The notes under the pieces are model-generated. The model saw nothing but the letters and a program-made list of their open reading frames with translations. It did not search any database and was not told where the DNA came from. DNA of 64,000 nucleotides from an uncultured Porphyromonadaceae bacterium. GTDB taxonomy: Bacteria > Bacteroidota > Bacteroidia > Bacteroidales > Muribaculaceae. The stretch spans positions 21,356 through 85,355 of the forward strand of contig CABUPJ010000002.1 in assembly GCA_902493335.1 (NCBI GenBank), given 5' to 3'. Below, one piece after another: positions 53,205 to 63,180 of the stretch (positions within the stretch are counted from its first letter, which is position 1; every line of letters starts with the position of its first letter). Position numbers and translations under genes: made by a program.

Positions 53205-56200
53205 ATGGCAAACGACAAAAAAATAAAGAAAGTGCTGCTGCTCGGCAGCGGCGCCCTGAAAATCGGCGAGGCCGGCGAATTTGACTACTCTGGCTCTCAG
53301 GCACTCAAGGCCATGCGAGAAGAAGGCATCAACACCGTGCTGATAAACCCCAACATCGCGACTGTCCAGACATCGGAGGGTTTCGCCGACAAAATATACT
53401 TCCTGCCTGTTACACCCTATTTCGTCGAGAAAATCATCGCCAAGGAACGCCCCGACGGCATCATGCTCGCCTTCGGCGGCCAGACTGCCCTCAACTGCGG
53501 CGTAGCCCTGTATGAGAGCGGCGTTCTCGAACGCTATGGCGTCGAAGTGCTCGGCACTCCGGTGCGTGCGATCATGGACACCGAAGACCGCGAGCTCTTC
53601 GTCAAAAAACTCGACGAAATCGACATCAAGACCATCAAGAGCCAGGCTGTCGACAACATCGACGACGCCCTGCGCGTGGCAAACACTCTCGGCTATCCCG
53701 TCATTGTCCGCGCCGCATACGCTCTCGGCGGCCTCGGCAGCGGCTTCTGCGACAATGACAGCGAGTTGCGCGCCCTCACCGAGAAAGCCCTCGCCTTCTC
53801 GCCACAGGTGCTCGTCGAGAAATCGCTCAAAGGCTGGAAGGAAGTCGAGTATGAAGTCGTGCGCGACCGTTTTGACAACTGCATCACTGTCTGCAATATG
53901 GAGAACTTCGACCCGCTCGGCATCCATACCGGCGAGAGCATTGTCGTAGCGCCTTCGCAGACTCTGTCGAATGACGACTATCACTACCTGCGTTCACTCG
54001 CGATAAAAATCATACGCCACATCGGCATCGTCGGCGAATGCAACGTCCAGTATGCCTACGACCCGTCGTCTATGGACTACCGGGTCATCGAAGTCAACGC
54101 CCGTCTTAGCCGCTCGTCGGCACTCGCATCGAAAGCCACCGGCTATCCCCTTGCTTTCGTCGCCGCAAAGCTCGGTCTCGGCTACGGTCTGTTTGACCTT
54201 AAAAATACTGTCACTCAGAGTACTTCAGCTTTCTTTGAGCCCGCTCTCGACTATCTCGTTGTCAAGATACCGCGCTGGGACCTCGGTAAATTCCATGGTG
54301 TCAAACGCGAAATCGGCTCGTCAATGAAGTCTGTCGGCGAAGTCATGGCCATTGGCCGCACCTTCGAGGAAGCGATACAGAAAGGCCTGCGCATGATTGG
54401 CCAGGGCATGCACGGCTTCGTCGAAAACAAAGAGCTGAAAATCGATGACATCGACACTGCGCTGACCGAGCCGACCGACAAGCGCATCTTCGTCATCGCC
54501 AAGGCGCTGACTCACGGCTACACCGTCGAGCGCATACACGAGCTGACAAAAATCGACACCTGGTTTCTCTATAAACTCAAAAACATCATCGACACCGCCG
54601 ACGAGCTTGCCGTTGTCAACAGCCTCGAAAACCTCGGACACGACCTGCTCCGTCAAGCCAAACAGCAAGGTTTCAGCGACTTTCAGGTCGCGCGCGGCGT
54701 GTTGAAAGAACGGATGACCGACGCCGAGAGCGCCGTCACGGCCGTGCGCGCCCTGCGCAAGAGTCTCGGCATCGTCCCGGCAGTCAAACAGATCGACACC
54801 CTTGCCGCCGAATATCCAGCCAAGACCAACTATCTCTATCTCACATACAACGGCACCGAAAACGACATCGACTATGAGAACGACGGTCGTTCGGTCGTCG
54901 TCCTCGGTTCAGGCGCATACCGCATCGGCTCGTCTGTCGAATTCGACTGGTGCTCGGTCAACGCCCTGATGACTGTCAAACGCCAGGGATGGCGTTCGGT
55001 GATGATAAACTACAACCCCGAGACCGTCTCGACCGACTATGACATGTGCGACCGGCTCTACTTCGACGAGCTCACCTATGAGCGCGTCATGGACATCATA
55101 GACCTCGAGCAACCCCACGGCACGATACTCTCCGTCGGCGGCCAGATACCCAACAACCTTGCCACACGTCTCGATGCCGCCGGAGTCAACATACTCGGCA
55201 CCGACGCCCGCAGCATCGACAACGCCGAAGACCGCCACAAATTCTCGGCCATGCTCGACCGCCTCGGCATCGACCAGCCCCGCTGGCGCGAGCTGACAAG
55301 CCTCGAAGACATCGACCGCTTCATCGCCGAAGTCGGCTTCCCAGTCCTCGTCCGCCCGAGCTACGTACTCTCGGGTGCGGCCATGAACGTCTGCTCGAAC
55401 CACGAAGAACTCGTGCGTTTTCTGCGCCTGGCAGCCAACGTCTCGAAACAGCATCCCGTCGTTGTCACCGAATTCATCCAGTTCGCAAAAGAAATCGAGA
55501 TGGACGCCGTCGCCCAAAACGGCGAAATCAAAGCCTACGCCATCAGCGAACACATCGAGTTTGCCGGCGTGCACTCGGGCGACGCGACGATACAGTTCCC
55601 GCCCCAGAAGCTTTACGTCGAGACCATGCGTCGCATCAAGAAAGTGTCGTCGCAGATAGCCCGCGCGCTCAACATCTCGGGTCCGTTCAACATCCAGTAT
55701 CTCGCCAAGAACAACGACATCAAGGTCATCGAGTGCAATCTGCGCGCGTCGCGAAGCTTCCCCTTCGTGTCTAAGATTCTGAAAATAAATTTCATCGACT
55801 TAGCGACCAGAATCATGCTCGGTCTGCCGGTCGAGAAGCCGCATAAAAACGCTTTCGATCTCGATTATGTCGGCATCAAGGCGTCGCAGTTCTCGTTCTC
55901 GCGTCTTCAGGGCGCCGACCCGGTGCTCGGCGTCGACATGTCGTCGACAGGCGAAGTCGGCTGCATCGGCAATGACACATCGGAAGCCATCCTCAAGTCG
56001 ATGCTTGCCGTCGGCCTGCGAATACCCGAAAAAGCCATACTGCTCAGCACCGGCGGTCCGAAACAGAAGGCCGACATGCTCGACGCAGCCCACATGCTCC
56101 ACAACAAAGGCTATAAGATCTATGCAACGAGCGGCACGCACACCTTCCTGAACGACAACGGCATCCCCGCTATACGCTGCTACTGGCCCTCTCAGCCCGA

Positions 56201-56432
56201 CATGCAGCCTCAGGCGCTTCAGCTGCTCCACGACAAGGCCGTCGACCTGGTTGTCAACATACCCAAGAACCTGACTTCGGCCGAACTCAGCAACGGCTAC
56301 AAGATACGCCGCGCCGCAATCGACCTCAACATACCCCTGCTCACAAACGCCCGTCTGGCATCGACCTTCATCAGAGCCTTCTCGACCATGCCGCTCGACG
56401 ACATCGAGATAAAGAGCTGGGACGAATATTGA
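53205..56432 (+). CDS. carB: Carbamoyl-phosphate synthase large subunit
   Basis: A 1,075-residue synthetase. Two repeated ATP-grasp halves (about 1-540 and 550-935) are visible through their paired starts (LLGSGALKIGEAGEFDYSGSQ; VLGSGAYRIGSSVEFDW) and RVIEVNARLSRSSALASKATGYPLA against KVIECNLRASRSFPFVSK. The C-terminal MGS-like domain (AILLSTGGPKQKADMLDAAHM) is the allosteric region. It makes carbamoyl phosphate from bicarbonate, ammonia and two ATP with CarA. Confidence 0.96.
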   Translation: MANDKKIKKVLLLGSGALKIGEAGEFDYSGSQALKAMREEGINTVLINPNIATVQTSEGFADKIYFLPVTPYFVEKIIAKERPDGIMLAFGGQTALNCGVALYESGVLERYGVEVLGTPVRAIMDTEDRELFVKKLDEIDIKTIKSQAVDNIDDALRVANTLGYPVIVRAAYALGGLGSGFCDNDSELRALTEKALAFSPQVLVEKSLKGWKEVEYEVVRDRFDNCITVCNMENFDPLGIHTGESIVVAPSQTLSNDDYHYLRSLAIKIIRHIGIVGECNVQYAYDPSSMDYRVIEVNARLSRSSALASKATGYPLAFVAAKLGLGYGLFDLKNTVTQSTSAFFEPALDYLVVKIPRWDLGKFHGVKREIGSSMKSVGEVMAIGRTFEEAIQKGLRMIGQGMHGFVENKELKIDDIDTALTEPTDKRIFVIAKALTHGYTVERIHELTKIDTWFLYKLKNIIDTADELAVVNSLENLGHDLLRQAKQQGFSDFQVARGVLKERMTDAESAVTAVRALRKSLGIVPAVKQIDTLAAEYPAKTNYLYLTYNGTENDIDYENDGRSVVVLGSGAYRIGSSVEFDWCSVNALMTVKRQGWRSVMINYNPETVSTDYDMCDRLYFDELTYERVMDIIDLEQPHGTILSVGGQIPNNLATRLDAAGVNILGTDARSIDNAEDRHKFSAMLDRLGIDQPRWRELTSLEDIDRFIAEVGFPVLVRPSYVLSGAAMNVCSNHEELVRFLRLAANVSKQHPVVVTEFIQFAKEIEMDAVAQNGEIKAYAISEHIEFAGVHSGDATIQFPPQKLYVETMRRIKKVSSQIARALNISGPFNIQYLAKNNDIKVIECNLRASRSFPFVSKILKINFIDLATRIMLGLPVEKPHKNAFDLDYVGIKASQFSFSRLQGADPVLGVDMSSTGEVGCIGNDTSEAILKSMLAVGLRIPEKAILLSTGGPKQKADMLDAAHMLHNKGYKIYATSGTHTFLNDNGIPAIRCYWPSQPDMQPQALQLLHDKAVDLVVNIPKNLTSAELSNGYKIRRAAIDLNIPLLTNARLASTFIRAFSTMPLDDIEIKSWDEY

Positions 56433-56479
56433 CATTAACTACAATCAACTATATTATTAACCATTAAAAACCTCAAGCT

Positions 56480-59392
56480 ATGAAAAGGTTTTATCGCCTC
56501 GCCCTCGTCGCCCTCGCCGCCGCAGTCGGTCTGAGCGCATCGGCAGGCAAGTACAAATTTGAAACGGTACCCAACGACCCTCTCAAGACTCAGATCTACA
56601 CACTTCCCAACGGTCTGAAAATCTTCATGAGCGTCAACAAAGACGAGCCACGCATCCAGGCCAATATCGCCGTGCGTGTCGGCGGCAAGAACGATCCTGC
56701 CGAGACAACAGGTCTCGCCCACTACTTCGAGCATCTTATGTTCAAGGGCACCGAACGTTTCGGCACAACAGACTATGCTGCAGAGAAACCCCTGCTCGAC
56801 CAAATTGAAAACCTCTTCGAGGTCTACCGCAAGACCAAGGACGAAGACAAACGCAAAGAAATCTATCATCAGATCGACTCGATAAGCTATCAGGCATCAC
56901 TGCTGGCCATACCCAACGAATATGACAAGCTCATGAGCGCCATCGGCGCCACCGGCACCAATGCCTACACCAGCTACGACGTCACCTGCTACACCGAAAA
57001 CATCCCCTCGAACGAAATCGAGAACTGGGCCATGATTCAGGCCGACCGTTTCGAGCATCCGGTCATCCGCGGCTTCCACACCGAACTCGAGACCATCTAC
57101 GAGGAGAAAAACATGTCGCTGACCTCTGACGGCCGCAAGATGAACGAGGCCATGCTGACAGCCCTCTTCCCCAGCCACCCCTACGGCACACAGACCGTGC
57201 TCGGCACACAGGAAAATCTCAAGAATCCGTCGATTACCAACGTCAAGAACTATCACAAACAGTGGTATGTCCCCAACAACATGGCCGTCTGCGTCGCCGG
57301 CGACTTCGATCCCGACAACATGGTCGACATCATCACAAAATATTTCGGTCACCTCAAGCCCAACTACAACCTGCCCGTCCTCGACTTCCCCGCTGAAGCC
57401 GAAATCGTCGAGCCGGTCAATGTCGAAGTCCTCGGTCAGGAAGCCGAACGCCTCTATCTGGCATGGCGTCTCCCCGCAGCCAAAGACCCCGACATGCTCG
57501 TCGTCCAGCTTATGCTTCAGGTGCTCAACAACGACAAATGCGGTCTCATCGACGTCAACGTCAACCTGCCCCAGCGCATGCTCGGCGCCGGCGTAGGCCT
57601 CTATGACCTCGCCGATCAGGGCGCCTTCATCATCATCGGCATGCCCAAAGGCGGCCAAACTCTCGACGACGTCCGCGCAATACTCCTCGAAGAGGTCAAG
57701 AACCTCCGCGAAGGCAAATTCTCTGACGACCTCGTGCCTGCCATCGTCAACAACATGAAACTTGACCTCCAGCGCTCGTTCGAGAGCAACGACTCGCGTG
57801 CCACGATGTATGTCAACGCCTTTGTCAACGGCCAGCCATGGGCAGATGAGGTCAAGCAGCTCGACGAACTCGACAAAATCACCAAAGCCGACATTGTCCG
57901 CGTCGCCAACAAATATCTCGGTGACAAAAACTATGCGGCCGTCTACAAACGTCAGGGCAAAGACCCCAACGAGCTCAAGATTGCCAAGCCCGACCTGACG
58001 CCCATCGCCATGAACCGCGACGCAGCCTCGCAGATGCTCAAAGACGTCCAGAACAGCAAGGTCGAGCCCATCGAGCCGGTCTTCCTCGACTACAAAAAAG
58101 ACCTCACCTTCCTCAAGGATAAAAACGGCATGCCCGTCTACTACACCGCCAATACGACCAACGACGTCTTCCAGCTCACATATATATATAATGTAGGCAG
58201 CAACAACGACCGCCGCCTCGAATATGCAGCCGAGTTGCTCGAACTCTTCGGCACACCCGACATGACACCGAGCCAGATACAGAACGAGTTCTACAAACTC
58301 GCCTGCAACTTCCGCGTCTCTGTCGGCGCCGAGCGCTCATACATCGTCATCAGCGGTCTCAATGAGAACATGCCCGCTGCACTCAAGCTCGTCGAGAAAC
58401 TCATCCACGAGGCCAAAGCTGACACGGCAGCCTACAACGCATACGTCGACCGCGTGGCTCAGAGCCGCATCAACCGCAAGAAAAACCAGAGCTCTAACTT
58501 CTCGGCCCTGACAACTTATATGCGCTACGGCAAACATAACCCGACGACCGACGACTTCAGTGTCGACTCGCTCCGCGCCATCGACCCCAAAGAGCTCATG
58601 GGCGCGCTCGGCGACCTCGTCAGCCACGAATATCAGGTAATCTACTACGGCTCGACCCCTGCTGACAAACTCCTCGCCGACATCAACGCCGCCCACCGCA
58701 CTCCGTCGACACTCAAACCGTCGCCCGAGCAGAACGTCTACACCCTCGCACAGCCCGAAGAGACAATCATCTTCGTTGCCCCCTACGACGCAAAACAGCT
58801 CTACATGCAGATGTTCTCTAACCGCGGCGAGAAATATAACCCCGCCATCGAGCCTCTGCGCCGCGTCTACAACGATTACTTCGGCGGCTCGATGAACGCC
58901 ATCGTCTTCCAGGAAATGCGCGAAAGCCGTTCGCTGGCCTACTCGGCCGGCGCAAGCTACAGCGCTCCCGGCTATCTGCGCAAGCCCTACACATACAATG
59001 CGATGATTGCCACTCAGAACGACAAGCTCATCGACGCAGTGACCGCTTTTGACGAAATCATCAACGACATGCCTCTCAGCCCCGCCGCATTCGACCTCGC
59101 CAAGAAAAACATCGAGTCGACCCTGCGCACCGAACGCATCATCAAAGACAACATCGCCTGGAGCTATATCAACGCCCGTGACCTCGGCCTCGACACTGAC
59201 AGCCGCATCGCCGTTTATCAGGCGCTCCCCGAGATTACTCTCGACGACGTCAAGGCATTCCAGGAAAAGAACGTCAAAGGCCGCACATACTATTACGCTA
59301 TCCTCGGCGACACAGCCGACCTCGACATGGAAGCCCTCTCGAAGCTCGGTAAAGTCGTCGTGCTGACAACCGAAGAAATCTTCGGCGATTAA
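56480..59392 (+). CDS. Exported M16-family zinc peptidase, two-domain
   Basis: A 970-residue pitrilysin-like peptidase with signal peptide 1-22 (LALVALAAAVGLSASA). The inverted zinc motif HxxEH is HYFEH (H81, E84, H85) in GLAHYFEHLMFKGTE and the third ligand is in ELETIYEEKNMS. A second M16 half (about 520-960) lacks the zinc motif and has the usual NRGEKYNPAIEPLRRVYNDYFGGSMNAIVFQEMRESRSLAYS. Such clamshell peptidases degrade short peptides in the periplasm. It stands alone with a strong terminator downstream. Confidence 0.92.
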   Translation: MKRFYRLALVALAAAVGLSASAGKYKFETVPNDPLKTQIYTLPNGLKIFMSVNKDEPRIQANIAVRVGGKNDPAETTGLAHYFEHLMFKGTERFGTTDYAAEKPLLDQIENLFEVYRKTKDEDKRKEIYHQIDSISYQASLLAIPNEYDKLMSAIGATGTNAYTSYDVTCYTENIPSNEIENWAMIQADRFEHPVIRGFHTELETIYEEKNMSLTSDGRKMNEAMLTALFPSHPYGTQTVLGTQENLKNPSITNVKNYHKQWYVPNNMAVCVAGDFDPDNMVDIITKYFGHLKPNYNLPVLDFPAEAEIVEPVNVEVLGQEAERLYLAWRLPAAKDPDMLVVQLMLQVLNNDKCGLIDVNVNLPQRMLGAGVGLYDLADQGAFIIIGMPKGGQTLDDVRAILLEEVKNLREGKFSDDLVPAIVNNMKLDLQRSFESNDSRATMYVNAFVNGQPWADEVKQLDELDKITKADIVRVANKYLGDKNYAAVYKRQGKDPNELKIAKPDLTPIAMNRDAASQMLKDVQNSKVEPIEPVFLDYKKDLTFLKDKNGMPVYYTANTTNDVFQLTYIYNVGSNNDRRLEYAAELLELFGTPDMTPSQIQNEFYKLACNFRVSVGAERSYIVISGLNENMPAALKLVEKLIHEAKADTAAYNAYVDRVAQSRINRKKNQSSNFSALTTYMRYGKHNPTTDDFSVDSLRAIDPKELMGALGDLVSHEYQVIYYGSTPADKLLADINAAHRTPSTLKPSPEQNVYTLAQPEETIIFVAPYDAKQLYMQMFSNRGEKYNPAIEPLRRVYNDYFGGSMNAIVFQEMRESRSLAYSAGASYSAPGYLRKPYTYNAMIATQNDKLIDAVTAFDEIINDMPLSPAAFDLAKKNIESTLRTERIIKDNIAWSYINARDLGLDTDSRIAVYQALPEITLDDVKAFQEKNVKGRTYYYAILGDTADLDMEALSKLGKVVVLTTEEIFGD

Positions 59393-59422
59393 AATCCGCC
59401 ACATAACACCCTCATACCGGGG

Positions 59423-59460
59423 GGGGGCGGCACAGGTCATTGTGATCCTGTGCCGCCCCC
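59423..59460 (+). terminator. Strong hairpin after the M16 gene
   Basis: GGGGGCGGCACAGG (59423-59436) pairs perfectly with CCTGTGCCGCCCCC (59447-59460) around a 10-base loop. No T-run follows. G9 at 59419-59427 makes the spot prone to slippage. Confidence 0.6.
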
Positions 59461-59561
59461 GCTGTTTCCGGCCGCCATGACTGACAACTGACATTATGTC
59501 AGTCATGCATCTGCAACGCTAATCAGCTGTAATACAATAAAATTAAAAACTCACAACTTTT

Positions 59562-59577
59562 TTGGCACACGATTTGT
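59562..59577 (+). promoter_or_regulatory. Sigma-54-like promoter upstream of dnaK
   Basis: TTGGCAC, 5 bases, then TTGT: the GG and GT are 10 bases apart, as in the -24/-12 pattern TGGCAC-N5-TTGCW, with one mismatch (T for the C at -12). dnaK starts 62 bp further on. No TAnnTTTG element was found in the gap. Confidence 0.45.
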
Positions 59578-59639
59578 TTATTTAATGACAGAATCAAAAG
59601 AAATTAATAATATAACATAAACATAAAACATAAACAATT

Positions 59640-61553
59640 ATGGGAAAAATCATTGGTATCGACTTAGGCACAACCAACTCATGTGTCGCAGTTCTCGAAG
59701 GTAACGACCCTGTTGTAATCCCCAACAGCGAAGGACGAAACACCACACCGTCAGTAGTCGCATTCGTCGACGGCGGTGAACGTAAAGTCGGCGATCCCGC
59801 AAAACGTCAGGCAATCACCAACCCCAAACGCACAATCTACTCGATCAAGCGTTTCATGGGTGAAACATACGATCAGGTTCAGAACGAAATCGACCGCGTG
59901 CCCTACAAAGTAGTGCGCGGCGACAACAATACCCCCCGCATCGACATCGACGGCCGTCAGTATACTCCTCAGGAAATCTCGGCTATGATTCTTCAGAAAA
60001 TGAAGAAAACCGCCGAAGACTACCTCGGACAGTCTGTCACGGAAGCCGTCATCACAGTGCCCGCTTACTTCAACGACTCACAGCGTCAGGCAACCAAAGA
60101 AGCCGGCGAAATCGCAGGCCTCACCGTCAAACGTATCGTCAACGAGCCTACCGCAGCAGCTCTTGCCTACGGCCTCGACAAATCCAACAAAGACCAGAAG
60201 ATCGCCGTATTCGACCTCGGTGGCGGTACATTCGATATCTCTATCCTCGAACTCGGCGACGGCGTCTTCGAAGTAAAATCGACCAACGGTGACACACACC
60301 TCGGCGGCGACGACTTCGACCACGTCATCATCGACTGGCTCGCCGACGAATTCCAGAAAGAAGAAGGCGTAGACCTCCGTCAGGATCCTATGGCCCTCCA
60401 GCGCCTCAAAGAGGCAGCCGAGAAAGCCAAGATCGAACTTTCGAGCACAACCTCGACAGAGATCAACCTGCCCTATATCATGCCAGTCAACGGTATTCCC
60501 AAACACCTCGTCAAGACCCTCACACGCGCAAAATTCGAGCAGCTCGCCGACAAACTCATCCAGGCGACCATCAAGCCCTGTGAGCAGGCACTTAAAGACG
60601 CAGGTCTTACCGCAAAAGACATCGACGAAGTAATCCTCGTCGGCGGTTCGACCCGTATACCCGCCATCCAGCAGGTAGTCGAGAAATTCTTCGGCAAAGC
60701 ACCCTCGAAGGGCGTCAACCCCGACGAAGTCGTTGCAGTCGGCGCAGCCATCCAGGGCGGTGTCCTCTCGGGCGACGTCAAAGACGTCCTCCTTCTCGAC
60801 GTAGTTCCTCTGTCGGTCGGCATCGAGACCCTCGGCGGCGTCATGACAAAACTTATCGAAGCCAACACTACCATCCCGACACGCAAGAGCGAGACATTCT
60901 CGACCGCAGCCGACAACCAGCCTTCAGTCGAGATCAACGTCCTCCAGGGCGAGCGTCCTATGGCAAAAGACGACAAACTCCTCGGCAAATTCCACCTCGA
61001 CGGCATCGCACCCGCACCCCGCGGCATACCTCAGATCGAAGTGACATTCGAGATTGACGCCAACGGCATCCTCAACGTCTCGGCAAAAGACAAAGCCACA
61101 GGCAAAGAACAGTCAATCCGCATCGAAGCATCGAGCGGCCTGACCGACGCCGAAATCAAACGTATGAAAGACGAAGCCGCAGCCAACGCCGCAGCCGACG
61201 CCAAAGAAAAAGAGCGCGCCGACAAACTCAACCAGGCCGACGCCATCGTCTTCCAGACCGAGAAACAGCTCAGCGAACTCGGCGATAAGATTCCTGCCGA
61301 CAAGAAAGCAGCCATCGAGACGGCCGTCAACCGACTCAAAGAAGCCCACAAGGCAGCCGACCTTGACGCCATCGACAGCGCCATCAAAGAAATCGAGACA
61401 ACCTTTGGCGCAGCCCAGCAGGACATCCTCAACGCCCAGGCACAGCAGCAGGCCGGCGCACAGCAGAGCGGCCAGCCCAACCCCGGCGCAGGCAACAACA
61501 ACCCCGGCAGCGACGACCACGTCACCGACGTCGACTTCGAGGAAGTGAAGTAA
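59640..61553 (+). CDS. dnaK: Chaperone protein DnaK (Hsp70)
   Basis: A 637-residue Hsp70. ATPase domain with IGIDLGTTNSCVAVLEG, the phosphate loop VFDLGGGTFDISILELG and VGGSTRIPAIQQVVE; linker DVLLLDVVPLS; substrate domain with TTIPTRKSETFSTAADNQPSVEI; the C-terminal helical lid ends in a Gln/Ala/Gly-rich stretch and DVDFEEVK. It refolds proteins in the cytosol with DnaJ and GrpE, which are not encoded nearby. A terminator follows after 25 bp, so it is a single-gene unit. Confidence 0.97.
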   Translation: MGKIIGIDLGTTNSCVAVLEGNDPVVIPNSEGRNTTPSVVAFVDGGERKVGDPAKRQAITNPKRTIYSIKRFMGETYDQVQNEIDRVPYKVVRGDNNTPRIDIDGRQYTPQEISAMILQKMKKTAEDYLGQSVTEAVITVPAYFNDSQRQATKEAGEIAGLTVKRIVNEPTAAALAYGLDKSNKDQKIAVFDLGGGTFDISILELGDGVFEVKSTNGDTHLGGDDFDHVIIDWLADEFQKEEGVDLRQDPMALQRLKEAAEKAKIELSSTTSTEINLPYIMPVNGIPKHLVKTLTRAKFEQLADKLIQATIKPCEQALKDAGLTAKDIDEVILVGGSTRIPAIQQVVEKFFGKAPSKGVNPDEVVAVGAAIQGGVLSGDVKDVLLLDVVPLSVGIETLGGVMTKLIEANTTIPTRKSETFSTAADNQPSVEINVLQGERPMAKDDKLLGKFHLDGIAPAPRGIPQIEVTFEIDANGILNVSAKDKATGKEQSIRIEASSGLTDAEIKRMKDEAAANAAADAKEKERADKLNQADAIVFQTEKQLSELGDKIPADKKAAIETAVNRLKEAHKAADLDAIDSAIKEIETTFGAAQQDILNAQAQQQAGAQQSGQPNPGAGNNNPGSDDHVTDVDFEEVK

Positions 61554-61578
61554 ATCCACCATAATCCAAACATACTCC

Positions 61579-61613
61579 AAAGGAGCGCGGCCCACGGCAG
61601 CGCTCCTTTTTCT
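61579..61613 (+). terminator. Terminator of dnaK
   Basis: AAAGGAGCGC (61579-61588) pairs with GCGCTCCTTT (61600-61609), followed by TTCTT. Confidence 0.85.
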
Positions 61614-61708
61614 TATCCGATTAAATCTAAATTTCCATTACTTTTCATGTGAAGTCGGTTCAGATTTTTTCTTACTATTGCGATAGAATATAGTAAAGAC
61701 TTAACGCC

Positions 61709-61945
61709 ATGGATAAAGCCGAAATAAAAGCGAGAGAGGATGAGATTGTCAGGATGACGGTCAGCTTCTGCAATGAGAAGATTGATGCGGAATATGCATC
61801 GCTTTGTATCAAAATGATTCGGAAACCGAGCCGCAAGAAAGCATTGCTTAAGTTTATATTTTTAGTGATAATAACAATCGCGAGGACGCCCTGCGCTTGC
61901 GCTTTTTTCGGTAAAAGCTTCCAAAATTTCCGAAAAATAGCATGA
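61709..61945 (+). pseudogene. Truncated DUF6398-like gene
   Basis: A 78-residue ORF. The first 45 residues (KAREDEIVRMTVSFCNEKID, then AEYASLCIKMIRKPSRKKAL) look like the start of the DUF6398 domain, where similar ARE...FC...EYA..C blocks occur. After LLKF the product becomes hydrophobic and unlike the family, so the gene seems cut or rearranged near 61850. The domain's normal continuation is not found in the other frames nearby. The minus frame over the same stretch is considered a shadow. Confidence 0.42.
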
Positions 61946-62047
61946 GCGTCCAAGCTTAATTTCCAGAATTTCATGCAATAATAACCGCATTTTTCCTAAG
62001 CGCCGGATGCCATAAGTCATTTAACTTTGTTTTATAATCAGTTGAAT

Positions 62048-63148
62048 ATGTCAAAATTAAATCTTACGAACCTAAAACGCTATTTTTCAGCGATTACAGT
62101 TATAATGGCAAGTACTCTCTTCTCATCATGCTCGACAGACGATTCGGTTCTGAACGAGCCGGGCCGGTCGGCTACCGATGCCACCGTCAATCAAGGCGGC
62201 GGCATAGAAAGCAAGGAATCGTCCGACGCCTGTTATACGCCGCAGTCTAAAGTAGCCGACGTTATCAACGACCCGGCTTTCGGATCGTTCGGCCGGCTGT
62301 TATTCCCTGTCGACCGCAACGTACCTGAGTCGATGACACTCGCTCAGGTGAGCACGTCGAACGTATATATGTGGTATCCTTATATCCGCGTTGAAAAAAC
62401 TGTCGAAATACTTAACTACCTGCATTCGCAGGCCTTAAAGGGCGAGCAGATCTTCTACAACATCTATTCGCCCGATGAAATCGAGGCAGACCCGTCGAAA
62501 GCCGACACGGGCATTTTTGTCTTCCGCGGCGAGGCCGGCAAACCTTTTGCCATCACTAACGCCGGCGGCGGTTTCGCCTATGTCGGGGCGATGCATGACA
62601 GCTTCCCCCACTCTCTCGAGCTGTCGAAAGCCGGATATACGGCTTTCGCTCTGATTTACAGACCAGATGATCCATACTCCGACCTTGCTCGCGCGATAAG
62701 CCTCATCACCGCGAATGCCGAGGCTCTTGGCGTTGCCAAAGACAATTATTCGCTCTGGGGCGGTTCGGCCGGTGCGCGCATGACGGCTACGTTGGGCAAC
62801 CGCGTCAACCTCATCAGGCTGACAGGCAATCCCGACATACAGCAGGCAGCCGCGGTAATCATGCAATATACCGGTTATTCTTCGGCCTCGGAATTCGACC
62901 CTCCCACATATAACTGCGTCGGCTCGAACGACGGCATTGCCTCGTGGCGCACGATGCAGAACCGCCTGCAACGACTGTCTGCCATGGGAATCCCGACCGA
63001 GTTTCACGTCTATGACGGTCTCAGTCACGGCTTCGGCATCGGTACCGGCACCGTCGCCGAAGGCTGGGTCGATGACGCCATCAACTTCTGGGAGGCCAAC
63101 ATGAACCACGACGACAGCGCCGGCGTCCCGCCCGTGTATGCTGATTGA
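62048..63148 (+). CDS. Alpha/beta-hydrolase lipoprotein (esterase-like)
   Basis: A 366-residue product from ATG 62048 (MSKLNLTNLKRYFSAITVIM) with a lipobox TLFSSC. The hydrolase fold follows: AITNAGGGFAYVG supplies the oxyanion-hole GGG, LWGGSAGARM the GxSxG nucleophile, GSNDGIASW the Asp and GLSHGFGIG the His. This is the BD-FAE/esterase type often found with carbohydrate or polyphenol use. It probably removes acyl groups from a substrate at the cell surface or in the periplasm. No related neighbours. Confidence 0.82.
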   Translation: MSKLNLTNLKRYFSAITVIMASTLFSSCSTDDSVLNEPGRSATDATVNQGGGIESKESSDACYTPQSKVADVINDPAFGSFGRLLFPVDRNVPESMTLAQVSTSNVYMWYPYIRVEKTVEILNYLHSQALKGEQIFYNIYSPDEIEADPSKADTGIFVFRGEAGKPFAITNAGGGFAYVGAMHDSFPHSLELSKAGYTAFALIYRPDDPYSDLARAISLITANAEALGVAKDNYSLWGGSAGARMTATLGNRVNLIRLTGNPDIQQAAAVIMQYTGYSSASEFDPPTYNCVGSNDGIASWRTMQNRLQRLSAMGIPTEFHVYDGLSHGFGIGTGTVAEGWVDDAINFWEANMNHDDSAGVPPVYAD

Positions 63149-63180
63149 CGTTTGCTCAATGTCGCGATAGTCGGTATGGA

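Noticed and set aside
53163..53984. Minus-strand frame of 273 codons
   Set aside because: Antisense to the start of carB.
58337..59506. Minus-strand frame of 389 codons
   Set aside because: Antisense to the M16 peptidase gene, which has signal peptide and zinc motif.
61675..61974. Minus-strand frame of 99 codons
   Set aside because: The plus frame over the same bases resembles DUF6398; the minus product is a hydrophobic shadow.
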